NCBI RefSeq assembly: GCF_000419605.1 | Contig: NZ_ATTI01000001.1 | Coordinates: forward strand, 3,010,501-3,074,500 | DNA: 64,000 nucleotides | Origin: Sphingomonas phyllosphaerae 5.2 | Lineage (GTDB): Bacteria > Pseudomonadota > Alphaproteobacteria > Sphingomonadales > Sphingomonadaceae | Direction: 5' to 3' | Shown here: positions 8,749-16,394 of the stretch, one piece after another | How positions within the stretch are numbered: position 1 is the first letter of the stretch | Layout: each line of letters starts with the position of its first letter | Program-made: the position numbers and the translations under genes | Notes under the pieces: generated by a model | Told to the model about the DNA's origin: nothing | Seen by the model: only the letters and a program-made list of their open reading frames with translations | Databases searched by the model: none

Positions 8749-10592
8749 AGCACGCTTTTGCCGGACTGTTGCTGACCGCTGCGACGGTACTGGCCGCGCC
8801 GGCGCTGGCGGCGCCGATTGATGGCGCGATGCCGGCGGTGGCGCCTGCCGCTCCTGTTCCCGCCGCCCCTGCTCCCGCGATCGCTGCCGATGCCGGCATT
8901 CCGTCGCAGCTCACGCCCGAACAGCGCAGCGGCTACCGGGCCGTGTTCGCGGCGCTTCACGAAGGCCGCTGGAGCGACGCGCAACTCGGGCTGGATGCGA
9001 TGGCGCCCGGCCCGCTCCATTCCTACGCGCGCGCGGAACTCTACACCGCCAAGGGTTCGCCGAAGGCGGATGGCGCGGCCGTGGCACGGCTGCTCGCCGA
9101 GGCACCCGAACTGCCGCAGGGCGATGCCTTGCTGCGCGTCGCCAAGGCGCGCGGGCTGACCGACCTGCCGGTGCTGCCCGAACAACAACGATTGATCTGG
9201 CAGGACGGCGCGCCGATCCGTGTGCGGGCCCGGGCAACCGGCAGCGATCTGGTCGCCGCCGATCTTGCGGTGAAGATGCAGCCGCTGGTCAAGGCCGACC
9301 TCGGCGCCGAGGCGCAGGCGCTGCTCGAATCCACCACCGGCCTCTCGCCCGAGGCGCAGACCGAATGGCAGGCGCGGGTCGCGTGGATCTACTTCCTGCA
9401 AGGACTCGACACGCAAGCACGCGAGATCGGCGCGCGCGCCGCGAGCGGCAGCGGCGACTGGGCGATCCACGGCCGCTGGACGCAAGCGCTGTCGGCATGG
9501 CGCCAGCACGATTGCGCGACCACGCAGGTCGAGTTCGAGAATGTCGCGGCCCGCAGTCCCGACACCGATCTGCGCGCCACCGCGCTCTTCTGGGCCGCAC
9601 GCGCCGACATGGCATGCGGCCGTCCCGACCGTGTCGAAGCGCGGCTGAAAACCGCGTCGCAATATGGCGAGACCTTCTACGGCCTGCTCGCCCGCCAGGC
9701 GCTCGGACTCGGGATGCCGGCGGTGCGGCCGCAGCGGGTATCGGGTGACTGGGCGCGGCTGGAGCGCCGCCCCAACGTCCGCGTCGCCGCCGCGCTTGCC
9801 GAAATCGGTGAGACGGACGATGCCGACCGCGTCGTGCGGCAGCAGGCGCGGATCGGCAGCCCGTCCGAATTCGCCAGTCTCGTGCGGTTCAGCGAGACGC
9901 TGGACCTGCCCGCCACCACCGTCTGGCTGGCGCACAACATGCCGCAGGGTTCGGTTGCCACCGCCGAAACCCGCTATCCGATGCCGAACTGGACGCCCGA
10001 CACGGGCTGGCGGATCGACAAGGCGCTGGTCTATGCACACACGCTTCAGGAATCGGGCTTCCGCAACAAGGTGCGCAGCCCGGCCGGCGCGTTCGGGCTC
10101 ATGCAGATCATGCCCGCCGCGGCCACCGATTACATGCGCGAACGCGGGGTCGCGATCGATCAGGACGCGCTCGCCCGCCCCTCTACCAATATCGACATCG
10201 GCCAGCGACATATCGAGAAGCTGCGCGACATGGGCCTGACCGGTGGGCTGCTGCCGAAGGTCATCGCCGCGTACAATGCCGGGCCAAAGCCGGTCGGCGA
10301 ATGGAACGCGCTGGTTCGCGACGGTGGCGATCCGCTCCTCTATATCGAGAGCATTCCGTATTGGGAGACGCGCGGCTACGTCGTCACCGTGCTGCGCAAC
10401 TATTGGATGTACGAGGCGCAGGGCGGCAAGGCGAAGAGCCCCAGCCGCGTCGCGCTGGCACAGGGAATGTGGCCGCGCTTCCCCGGTCTGCCGGGCGCAA
10501 CCGCAGTGCGCATGAAAGCGCCGCTAAGCCCCGATACCGCGCTTGCCGTCAACGCCAGCGTCGACGTCCGCACGCCGGCCCAGTCGAACTAA
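8745..10592 (+). CDS. Soluble lytic murein transglycosylase (SLT)
   Basis: A protein of 615 residues starting at GTG 8745, which overlaps the upstream stop as GTGA and places a clean signal peptide at the N-terminus (VKHAFAGLLLTAATVLAAPALAAP). A long alpha-superhelical region follows. The C-terminal SLT domain (about residues 425-560) has the catalytic Glu in HTLQESGF, the GAFGLMQIMPAAA motif and the substrate motif AYNAGPKPVGEWN. It cleaves peptidoglycan glycan strands in the periplasm with formation of 1,6-anhydro-MurNAc. Confidence 0.94.
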   Translation: MKHAFAGLLLTAATVLAAPALAAPIDGAMPAVAPAAPVPAAPAPAIAADAGIPSQLTPEQRSGYRAVFAALHEGRWSDAQLGLDAMAPGPLHSYARAELYTAKGSPKADGAAVARLLAEAPELPQGDALLRVAKARGLTDLPVLPEQQRLIWQDGAPIRVRARATGSDLVAADLAVKMQPLVKADLGAEAQALLESTTGLSPEAQTEWQARVAWIYFLQGLDTQAREIGARAASGSGDWAIHGRWTQALSAWRQHDCATTQVEFENVAARSPDTDLRATALFWAARADMACGRPDRVEARLKTASQYGETFYGLLARQALGLGMPAVRPQRVSGDWARLERRPNVRVAAALAEIGETDDADRVVRQQARIGSPSEFASLVRFSETLDLPATTVWLAHNMPQGSVATAETRYPMPNWTPDTGWRIDKALVYAHTLQESGFRNKVRSPAGAFGLMQIMPAAATDYMRERGVAIDQDALARPSTNIDIGQRHIEKLRDMGLTGGLLPKVIAAYNAGPKPVGEWNALVRDGGDPLLYIESIPYWETRGYVVTVLRNYWMYEAQGGKAKSPSRVALAQGMWPRFPGLPGATAVRMKAPLSPDTALAVNASVDVRTPAQSN

Positions 10593-10925
10593 GGTGCTGC
10601 GAGCCCGATTGCGTCGGTGATCGGCTTTCGGTTGGCTCCTTGAGCGTCCGGCGGCGCTGTCCGCGCAAGCTGCCGCATCGGCAACGAGCAACGCCCGGTC
10701 GGGCGCGAACCAAGCCGACGAGAATGGTCGCGGACTTCCCGGCAAGGCAGCAGGCACACGTACCGAGAACACGCGGACGCCGGCATTTCGCCAGACCCAC
10801 CGCCGCTTGTCGAAAAAGTGTGATCGTGCGTGACGGTAGGAAGCCGCGGTGACCGCTACCACCTGCGCTCTCACGAGAAAGCCCTGCCGGCTAGAAAATT
10901 CGGCGGGCTCGCGAGCCCGGCGAAA
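10593..10925. other. Intergenic region between the transglycosylase gene and the island
   Basis: No convincing gene is seen. Short open frames on both strands lack a ribosome site and family-like sequence. The right end holds a GC-rich hairpin (10901-10922) that appears to be the displaced terminator of tRNA-Leu. Confidence 0.6.
10901..10922 (-). terminator. Displaced terminator of tRNA-Leu
   Basis: GGGCTC-GC-GAGCCC with flanking GC pairs, bordered by A-runs and T-runs on the two sides. On the minus strand it follows directly after the left copy of the tRNA-Leu 3' end. I infer that it ended the tRNA transcript before the island inserted. Confidence 0.6.
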
Positions 10926-10944
10926 AATGGTGCCCAGAAGAGGA
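10926..10944. repeat. Left attachment site (attL)
   Basis: The 19-bp sequence aatggtgcccagaagagga is identical to 16376-16394, the CCA end and T-arm side of tRNA-Leu. It marks the distal end of the island. Confidence 0.9.
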
Positions 10945-11095
10945 TTTTACCGGACCCCTCCTAAGGCACTGAGAAACAATGACTTTTATTTAGGCCGCTG
11001 TCACTGTTGGTAATGCCTGATGTAACAGTTTGCCTAGGCGCATTGCAAGGGGCTGGCCGATGTGAGTCCGCAACAGGGACTCGAACCGCATGGCC

Positions 11096-11653
11096 TCACT
11101 TATTGAACACCACGCCCTTACTCTCCTGATATGCCTTAGAGTAGTAAGCTAGGGCGCTAGTCGGCTGGGTAGTGAGGTTGAACTGCCCTATGGCTTGATC
11201 GATGATGGCGCGCTTGAAGGGGATATGGATCGCTTTCACTGTCTTCGCGTCGATACGGGCAGCAAGCGCAGCAGGCCATTCAGAGCGATGCGAGGCAGGA
11301 TTGAGGATGCCCGCATAGTCGGTGTAGACAACGATCAACGGTATCTTGCAGGTATCGATAGCGTACTTAATCTCATACGGTACGAAGTCAGTGTCATTCT
11401 TGGTAGTCTTGCCGATTATCAAAACCATGTTCTTAGAATTATCAAGCCTCTCACGAAGGCTTCGCATGATCGTCTCGCGCTTGCTCGTATCACGAACGGC
11501 AGCGACCTTATCATGGCTGTTGACGAACTTGAAGTCTACGCCGTCGTGCTCATGCCACGCTTTCAGCATACGGTAGTATTTGATATCGGATGCTGTCGGG
11601 TCCGTCTTCCCCTCAGCGTGGAAGGCGATGTATGTTCCGTTGCGATAGGCCAT
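11096..11653 (-). CDS. thsB: TIR-like signalling protein, Thoeris ThsB
   Basis: A protein of 185 residues of the TIR-like MTH538/DUF1863 family. Visible: first strand and loop GTYIAFHAEGKTDPTASD, the helix KYYRMLKAW, VNSHDKVAAVRDTS, SKNMVLIIGKTTKNDTDFV and the conserved acidic position in VPYEIKYAID (Glu94), then IPLIVVYTDY. In Thoeris, ThsB senses phage infection and makes an ADP-ribose-derived signal from NAD+. I chose ATG 11653: a GGAG lies 8 nt upstream inside thsA, and the ATG overlaps the thsA stop (TAATG). An earlier in-frame start at 11668 would add five residues. Function is inferred from family and partner gene. Confidence 0.85.
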   Translation of the reverse strand: MAYRNGTYIAFHAEGKTDPTASDIKYYRMLKAWHEHDGVDFKFVNSHDKVAAVRDTSKRETIMRSLRERLDNSKNMVLIIGKTTKNDTDFVPYEIKYAIDTCKIPLIVVYTDYAGILNPASHRSEWPAALAARIDAKTVKAIHIPFKRAIIDQAIGQFNLTTQPTSALAYYSKAYQESKGVVFNK

Positions 11654-12513
11654 TAGATCGCGCTCCATCCACGCTTGATTTCAACGATATCTAAATGCTC
11701 GAAACAATCGTCTGAAAGGTTGATTGTCATGTTTCGGGGCAAGTCATGCGTCCGCTTAGCATCAACGATCTTCAACGCGATCAATCTAAGCAGATGTTGA
11801 GGCGCGATGTTGAGGCTAGCTCGACCGTTCCCGATAAGCGGCATGGCTACAGGAGCGCCATTCCCCACGCGATCAACGGCAGCGAGGACCGCACCAAGGG
11901 CATCCCACAGGACCGGCACAGTCGAATTGGCCCGATGCGTCACAACGTCTGTCTTAGTCAGGGCTACTAGGTAAATCTTATGAGGGCCGTTCTTGATAAT
12001 AGCTACCGTTCCGAGGGGGTAGCGTATCGGATGCCCCTTTGCCCTTGCCTCTGCTACACCCTGATATCCAGCTAGGGCATTGTCTACGTCGGCACGGAAA
12101 CTTTGCTCGTTGCCGCCATAGACCCTAGAAATGACCTGACCATGCAGAGACGTGGCAGCTACAATGTCGCCTAGCGTACTATCGAAGTATTCATTTACGG
12201 CTACGATCCAATCCGTCGCCTCATCAAAGATATTAGCGAACTTAAGCGTCAGCGTTGTTCCCGTATTCGGAAGGCGAAAGCTCACCTCCCTATGCTCGTA
12301 TATCGAGCCGAGAAACCCAGCTAGGGACAGCAGCCCGGCAACCACAAGATAGCCGACGCCATGACCATCAAGCCATGTGCTAGCGTCTTTGGACACTCTG
12401 GTGATTACCTCAGTCAGCAACCACACCGTACCTAAGACGCTCAGTGCCGCAGTGAGGCCGCGCCACCATCGCCGCCTAAAGCCAATCTTAAATGACTGCC
12501 AAACCTTGTCCAC
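11653..12513 (-). CDS. thsA: Membrane-anchored macro-domain effector, type II Thoeris ThsA
   Basis: A protein of 286 residues with GTG start and a GGGGG ribosome site 4 nt upstream; an in-frame stop lies just beyond. Two transmembrane helices (about residues 19-39 and 53-73) form a short hairpin with a basic N-terminus (IGFRRRWWR). The rest is a ThsA-type macro domain: LTLKFANIFDEATDWIVAVN, EYFDSTLGDIVAATSLHGQV, YPLGTVAIIKNGPHKIYLVA, and the ligand loop AMPLIGNGRASLNI. In type II Thoeris the macro domain binds the signal made by ThsB and the membrane part disrupts the inner membrane, stopping phage growth by cell death. thsB follows with a 1-nt overlap. Confidence 0.85.
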   Translation of the reverse strand: MDKVWQSFKIGFRRRWWRGLTAALSVLGTVWLLTEVITRVSKDASTWLDGHGVGYLVVAGLLSLAGFLGSIYEHREVSFRLPNTGTTLTLKFANIFDEATDWIVAVNEYFDSTLGDIVAATSLHGQVISRVYGGNEQSFRADVDNALAGYQGVAEARAKGHPIRYPLGTVAIIKNGPHKIYLVALTKTDVVTHRANSTVPVLWDALGAVLAAVDRVGNGAPVAMPLIGNGRASLNIAPQHLLRLIALKIVDAKRTHDLPRNMTINLSDDCFEHLDIVEIKRGWSAI

Positions 12514-12846
12514 ACTGCCCCCGATGACGATCCCCTATGAATGATTAGAGGGCATCCGTTCGCAGGTAGCAAGGCGGCTACGACCTGAAATTGCTAGAGA
12601 TATGCGAGAGGGTAGATCAAAGCGGAGGGAGCGGTCTTTCCCCCGTATACCCGGCCTGCCCGGTCCCACGATTATGACACGCCTGCCCGACCTGCATTAT
12701 CGCGCGTGGTTCTCCATCCCTGCATGACGTGTCACAGTCGCCAAGCTTCGCCCCAGCTAGATCGATGATGACAGGACCGGGAACGGCTTGCCCTTCTAAC
12801 CGTTCATGGGTATACGTTCGTTGACCCGTGAACAGGACTAGCTGAA
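12514..12846. other. Divergent intergenic region between thsA and the recombinase
   Basis: No gene is seen. It must hold the promoters for both directions. Two inverted repeats stand out: TGACACG at 12675-12681 against CGTGTCA at 12728-12734, and GAACGG at 12781-12786 against CCGTTC at 12800-12805. They could be binding or crossover sites for the adjacent serine recombinase. Confidence 0.5.
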
Positions 12847-13515
12847 ATGAACCTCCGCAAGATGACCAAGGCTGTCGCCTACCTCCGCGTTAGCACGGAT
12901 AAGCAGGGCAAGAGCGGCCTAGGGCTAGAGGCTCAGCGGGAGGCAGTGGCCCGATACGTTGCGGCCAATGGCGTTGACCTGATCGGGGAGCATATCGAGG
13001 TAGAGACGGGCAAGGGAGCTAATGCCCTGTCCAAGCGGCCTGAGCTTGTCGCTGCCCTCGCTACTGCCAAGCGGGAGAAGGCTGGCCTGATTATCGCCAA
13101 GCTCGATAGGCTTGCCCGCAATGTTCATTTCATATCGGGGCTGATGGAGACAGGCGTAGAGTTCGCCGTCGCTGATATGCCGAACGCTGATCGCTTCCAG
13201 CTACACCTATTCGCCGCATTGGCTGAGAAGGAGGCCGAGGTAATCAGCCAACGGACCAAGGCCGCTCTAGCCGCTGCCAAGGATCGGGGGACTGAGCTAG
13301 GCAAGCATGGCAAGGTACTGGCTGCTGCCAACAAGGCTGAGGCTATGGACCGGCTAGAGCCTATCGCTGCTGACCTCCTGGCATTGAAGGCTGAGGGCCT
13401 GTCCGTTCGCAAGATGGTCGAGGCCCTGAATACCCGGTCGATCCCGTCGCCAGCCGGGGGCAAGTGGCATCCCGCCAGCCTGCACAAGGCGCTTGCTCGA
13501 TTGGAGGCCCGCTAG
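12847..13515 (+). CDS. Small serine recombinase (resolvase/invertase family)
   Basis: A protein of 222 residues. The catalytic N-terminal domain shows AVAYLRVSTDKQGKSGLGLE with the nucleophile serine, EVETGKGANALSKRPEL, IAKLDRLARNVHFISGLME and the long helix ALAEKEAEVISQRTKAAL. A C-terminal helix-turn-helix-like region (ADLLALKAEGLSVRKMVEALNTRSIP) would bind DNA. Such enzymes resolve, invert or integrate DNA by serine-linked double-strand breaks. It may act on its own element, for example on the inverted repeats just upstream. Translation could also start at MTKAVAYL (12862). Confidence 0.9.
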   Translation: MNLRKMTKAVAYLRVSTDKQGKSGLGLEAQREAVARYVAANGVDLIGEHIEVETGKGANALSKRPELVAALATAKREKAGLIIAKLDRLARNVHFISGLMETGVEFAVADMPNADRFQLHLFAALAEKEAEVISQRTKAALAAAKDRGTELGKHGKVLAAANKAEAMDRLEPIAADLLALKAEGLSVRKMVEALNTRSIPSPAGGKWHPASLHKALARLEAR

Positions 13516-14338
13516 ATCGGCCAGAGACGGCCACCGGAGTCGATATGGGAGGCTCAGGGTATCGACCTAGCCGGGATACCGTGGCGGCTCTGTACGGGGC
13601 TTATTCTGGGGCCGCTCAGATGCGGGAGGAAGGCCCGGAGCATTTCATTACCGTATAGCATAGAGACACCGCCAGTTCCCGTTTAGGCCGGGAGCAACGT
13701 AAGCCGCATTAGCGGCAGGGCATACGTAACTGCTAAGATACTGAAGGCCGCAAGGCTTAGCTTAAGAGCGACGGGCTGTGCCATCTTTTATTAGATGATG
13801 CAGGGTATCGGACCACGGGCAATACAAGCTGCGCTAATCAAACTCAACGATCATGCTGCTGTAGTGCTCCTCCATAGTGACAGAACGGATTTACTCAATC
13901 CGGTTATCTATCTGTCCGGGGGGGACCACGGGATACAGCTACATCTCTCAAATCTAACGATCATACTATAGCAGTATGTATCCTTGGTACTCGACGGCTT
14001 GATACCGTGAATGCCACGCACATCATCATCATTCTTCCGATAGGCTCAGAGCAGCTACCGTTCGCTTTATTCGGTCATGCTTTCTGGAACAGTAGCTCGA
14101 TATCAGGCTGAGCCTTTCTGAGGAATGATCCTCTCCATACGCATTGCTCATCAATCCAATGATGCCCATCGGCCCTGAGCAAATTGCCAGCCTGCTAGCT
14201 ATAGCATTGCCCTAGTTGGTAGCTAGCAGGCGTACCCTTTCCTTAACTGGAATATCCCTGTTCCTGTTTGCTTACGTGCAAGCGGGCGGTCTGTCTGAAC
14301 TTTTGCCAAATTACCTCCACCATAATCAAGGATGACCC
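13516..14338. other. Long island region without a clear gene
   Basis: About 820 bp with no convincing coding frame; a 37-codon frame ending at 13658 is not persuasive. The DNA has many short palindromes: GCCGC-ATTA-GCGGC near 13710, CATACT-N5-AGTATG near 13965, and the perfect 12-bp inverted repeat at 14190-14231. This could be a structured RNA, an origin-like region or the remains of lost genes. Confidence 0.55.
14190..14231. repeat. Perfect 12-bp inverted repeat
   Basis: GCCTGCTAGCTA at 14190-14201 pairs perfectly with 14220-14231 across an 18-nt spacer, 107 bp upstream of the next small gene. There is no T-run, so a simple terminator is not obvious; an operator, recombination site or RNA hairpin are alternatives. 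Confidence 0.75.
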
Positions 14339-14602
14339 ATGACAATTATGTCCGTTGATACCAGCCGCCTTAGTGATCCCCGGATTATTGCCCATCTTGA
14401 TGGCATTGATAGCCGGATCATCAACGGCTTTCGCCTTGCCCTAGATGTTCTCTGTATTCCGATGCCCAAGCATATTGAGCGCAAGCCTGCTGGCCGTCCC
14501 TCTATTGCCAAGCTGATGGCCGCTGCTGATGCAGATAGCGGGACCATTTATACCTATCGCAATGAAAAGCTGAGGCTCGGGGCATCTGCTCCGCAAATCT
14601 AA
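14339..14602 (+). CDS. Small protein of unknown function
   Basis: An 87-residue protein with AAGGA 9 nt before the ATG. I do not recognise a family. It has a predicted helical start (DPRIIAHLDGIDSRIINGFRLALDVL) and a polar C-terminus (GRPSIAKLMAAADADSGTIYTYRNEKLRLGA) that could be a small helix-turn-helix. It lies 28 bp before another small gene, with which it probably forms an operon in the island. Confidence 0.6.
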   Translation: MTIMSVDTSRLSDPRIIAHLDGIDSRIINGFRLALDVLCIPMPKHIERKPAGRPSIAKLMAAADADSGTIYTYRNEKLRLGASAPQI

Positions 14603-14630
14603 TCCCCTCTACTTCATACAAGGAATAGCT

Positions 14631-14885
14631 ATGACCAACAAAGACACCCTTGCTGCTATCGCCACTGAGATTGAAACGCTCAGCGCCGACCTGCTCAAGG
14701 TCAACAACTACATCGATATCCTTGGCAAGCCTGCCATCGATAAGGCCAATGAGATTGATAGGGCATTGAAGGATGCCAAGGATCGCTTTGCTACTGCCCT
14801 TGCTGACGAACAGGTAGAGGCCCGTACTCAACGGCTTAGCCGCTTCTCTGATATCCGTGTTGAGGTTACGGTCAGGACCCATTGA
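14631..14885 (+). pseudogene. Small island gene cut short by the IS element
   Basis: The frame begins with a good ribosome site (AAGGA) and encodes a mostly helical, coiled-coil-like protein (TLAAIATEIETLSADLLKVN, NEIDRALKDAKDRFATALAD). Host-element sequence ends at about 14869; the last residues VRTH are read from the terminal repeat of the IS. The missing C-terminal part is not found on the other side of the IS, which points to a deletion as well as an insertion. No function can be assigned. Confidence 0.65.
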
Positions 14886-15703
14886 TGTGAGCGCCGCGAT
14901 CTGATTCAGGCCCCGTGAGGAGAGCGTGGATGAGCGACCTGTACTGGTTGACGGATGAGCAGATGGCGCGCCTGCAGCCGTACTTCCCCAAGAGCCATGG
15001 CAAGCCGCGGGTCGATGACCGACGGGTGCTGAGTGGCATCGTCTTCGTCAATCGCAACGGACTGCGCTGGTGTGATGCACCGAGCGCGTATGGTCCGCAC
15101 AAGACGCTGTACAACCGGTGGAAGCGCTGGGGTGAACGGGGCGTTTTCCTGCGCATGATGGAGGGTCTGGCGTCAGCGGAGGCCGTGCCGAAAACAGTCA
15201 TGATCGACGCGACTTACCTGAAGGCACACCGCACGGCATCGAGCCTGCGGGTTAAAAAGGGGATCTCGGCCGCCTGATCGGCCGCACGAAAGGCGGTATG
15301 AACACCAAGTTGCATGCCGTCAGCGATGCGGATGGGCGGCCCTTGAGCTTCTTCATGACCGCCGGGCAGGTCAGCGACTACACCGGCGCGGCAGCTCTGC
15401 TCGACGATCTGCCAAAGGCGCAATGGCTGCTTGGTGATCGCGGTTATGATGCGGATTGGTTCAGGGACGCCCTGGAAGCCAAGGGCATCCAGCCCTGCAT
15501 CCCGGGCCGTAGATCGCGCAACGAGCCGGTCAGGTACGACAAGCGGCGCTACCGGCGCCGCAGCCGCATCGAGATCATGTTCGGCCGCCTGAAAGATTGG
15601 CGCCGCGTCGCCACACGCTACGACCGATGCCCAACGGTCTTCCTCTCCGCCGTCGCCCTCGCGGCCACAGTCATCTTCTGGCTATGACCAATGAGTCCTG
15701 ACC
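14870..15703 (+). mobile_element. IS5-family (IS427-like) insertion sequence
   Basis: An 834-bp element with imperfect terminal inverted repeats: left GGTCAGGACCCATTGATG, right (reverse complement) GGTCAGGACTCATTGGTC. It contains one transposase gene in two overlapping frames. No matching target duplication is visible (left flank GTTAC, right flank CTAGG), which is unlike a simple insertion. Confidence 0.9.
14930..15687 (+). CDS. IS5-family transposase, made by -1 frameshift
   Basis: Frame A (14930-15277) holds the N-terminal IS5 domain (YWLTDEQMARLQPYFP, GLRWCDAPSAYGPHKTLYN) and the first catalytic Asp in MIDATYLKAH. Frame B, in the -1 frame and ending at 15687, supplies the second Asp (LLGDRGYDADWF) and the Glu (RIEIMFGRLKDWRRVATRYD). 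The frames meet at a TTAAAAAGGGG slippery stretch at 15252-15262; a -1 slip gives the continuous family sequence LRVKKGDLGRLIGRTKGG. The start ATG 14930 has GAGGAG upstream. It looks intact and able to transpose. Confidence 0.9.
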
Positions 15704-16286
15704 CTAGGTATTTGCCTTTGCCCTCATTGGGGCTGGCATCGTCGCTGTACTCAACGGCCTGATTTTGGCTTTCCGATGCGCGGGCATTCTGTCCGAACCG
15801 GGCATGAAGTGAGTTTAGCAGGGCTTCCCGATCTGCCCCGGCTGTCTCCCGCTCATGCTCTACTAGCAATCTGCCAGCCCTAGCTATGTCGGCTAGCGAT
15901 CCCTCAGGTTCCTTACCGGCGCTCAGGGCGTCCATGATCGGGGAAAGAGCCTCAGCCTCCATGTCCGTGGCAAATAGCTCATCGGCTACATGGTCCGTTT
16001 GCTCTAGCTCCTGTTCCCATTGGCTCCGCTCCCGCTCAATCTGAGCAGGGGACCGGGGAGGCTTTGGTTTGGGAGCAGGCTTGCCAGCTAGGGACCGGGT
16101 AGCATCTGCTAGCAGCTTGTCCGTTTCGACAGTGTGAGCAGGGATGCGGAGCTTGGCCTCTGCCCGATCCTTGGACCGTAGCGACAGCATGAACTCAGCC
16201 CGACCGCCAAAGGCAGGCCGTAGCTCGACAGGGATGGCCCGCCGAAAATAGTAGGTTGAACCGCGCTTAGCGAGATAGGTACACAT
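15704..16286 (-). pseudogene. Tyrosine integrase, N-terminal part only
   Basis: From ATG 16286 the frame encodes the N-terminal DUF6538-type region of phage integrases (MCTYLAKRGSTYYFRRAIP, LRPAFGGRAEFMLSLRSKDR) and part of the following helical region, about 194 residues. At 15703 it runs into the IS; the frame then reads IS sequence to a stop at 15618. The catalytic domain with R-H-R-Y is absent, also beyond the IS. The gene lies 92 bp from tRNA-Leu and reads away from it, as expected for the integrase that inserted the island. Confidence 0.85.
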
Positions 16287-16298
16287 GGCTTTCAGCCC

Positions 16299-16316
16299 CT
16301 GTTACATCTGTAACAG
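16299..16316. promoter_or_regulatory. Palindrome upstream of the integrase gene
   Basis: CTGTTACA-TC-TGTAACAG, a perfect 8-bp dyad 13 bp before the integrase start codon. It is a likely operator for an integrase or excision regulator; no such regulator gene is left in the island. Confidence 0.6.
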
Positions 16317-16349
16317 CCGCCTGTAAAAACCGTTGTATCTCAGCTATTT

Positions 16350-16372
16350 CCTAGGCTTTTCAATAGCCTAGG
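16350..16372 (-). terminator. Hairpin after tRNA-Leu, supplied by the island
   Basis: CCTAGGCT-N7-AGCCTAGG, a perfect 8-bp stem immediately past the tRNA-Leu 3' end on the minus strand. It takes the place of the displaced host hairpin at 10901-10922 and may restore termination of the tRNA transcript. Confidence 0.55.
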
Positions 16373-16375
16373 GAG

Positions 16376-16394
16376 AATGGTGCCCAGAAGAGGA
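16376..16394. repeat. Right attachment site (attR) within tRNA-Leu
   Basis: Identical to 10926-10944. It covers the CCA end, the 3' acceptor strand and part of the T-arm side of tRNA-Leu, so integration rebuilt a complete tRNA. Confidence 0.9.

Larger units (their letters stand above)
10926..16394. mobile_element. Genomic island in tRNA-Leu(CAG) carrying a Thoeris-type defence pair
   Basis: The element is bounded by identical 19-bp direct repeats, the right one being the 3' end of the intact tRNA-Leu gene. Its DNA is visibly richer in A+T than the flanks. Gene order from left: thsB, thsA, serine recombinase, an 820-bp region without a clear gene, two small genes, an IS5-family element, and the N-terminal part of a tyrosine integrase next to the tRNA. 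The architecture is that of a small integrative element or phage satellite. Because the integrase has lost its catalytic part, the island is probably immobile unless helped in trans. Confidence 0.9.

Noticed and set aside
11060..11092. A tRNA T-arm-like stretch (GGTTCGAGTCCC on the minus strand) with GAGTCC/GGACTC pairing, next to the thsB stop
   Set aside because: The T-stem does not pair and no acceptor, anticodon or D-arm can be found. It is more likely a hairpin downstream of thsB, possibly a weak terminator.
13464..13658. Open frame of 64 codons overlapping the end of the serine recombinase gene
   Set aside because: It has no ribosome site, overlaps a real gene and has no family likeness; a shorter internal version (37 codons) is no better.
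13516..14338. Possible retron or CRISPR-like locus in the gene-free island stretch
   Set aside because: There is no reverse transcriptase gene nearby and no regularly spaced direct repeats, only scattered palindromes.
14502..14882. Minus-strand open frame of 126 codons in the island, considered as the missing C-terminal part of the integrase
   Set aside because: It lacks the integrase R-H-R-Y motifs and lies antisense to two plus-strand genes with good ribosome sites.
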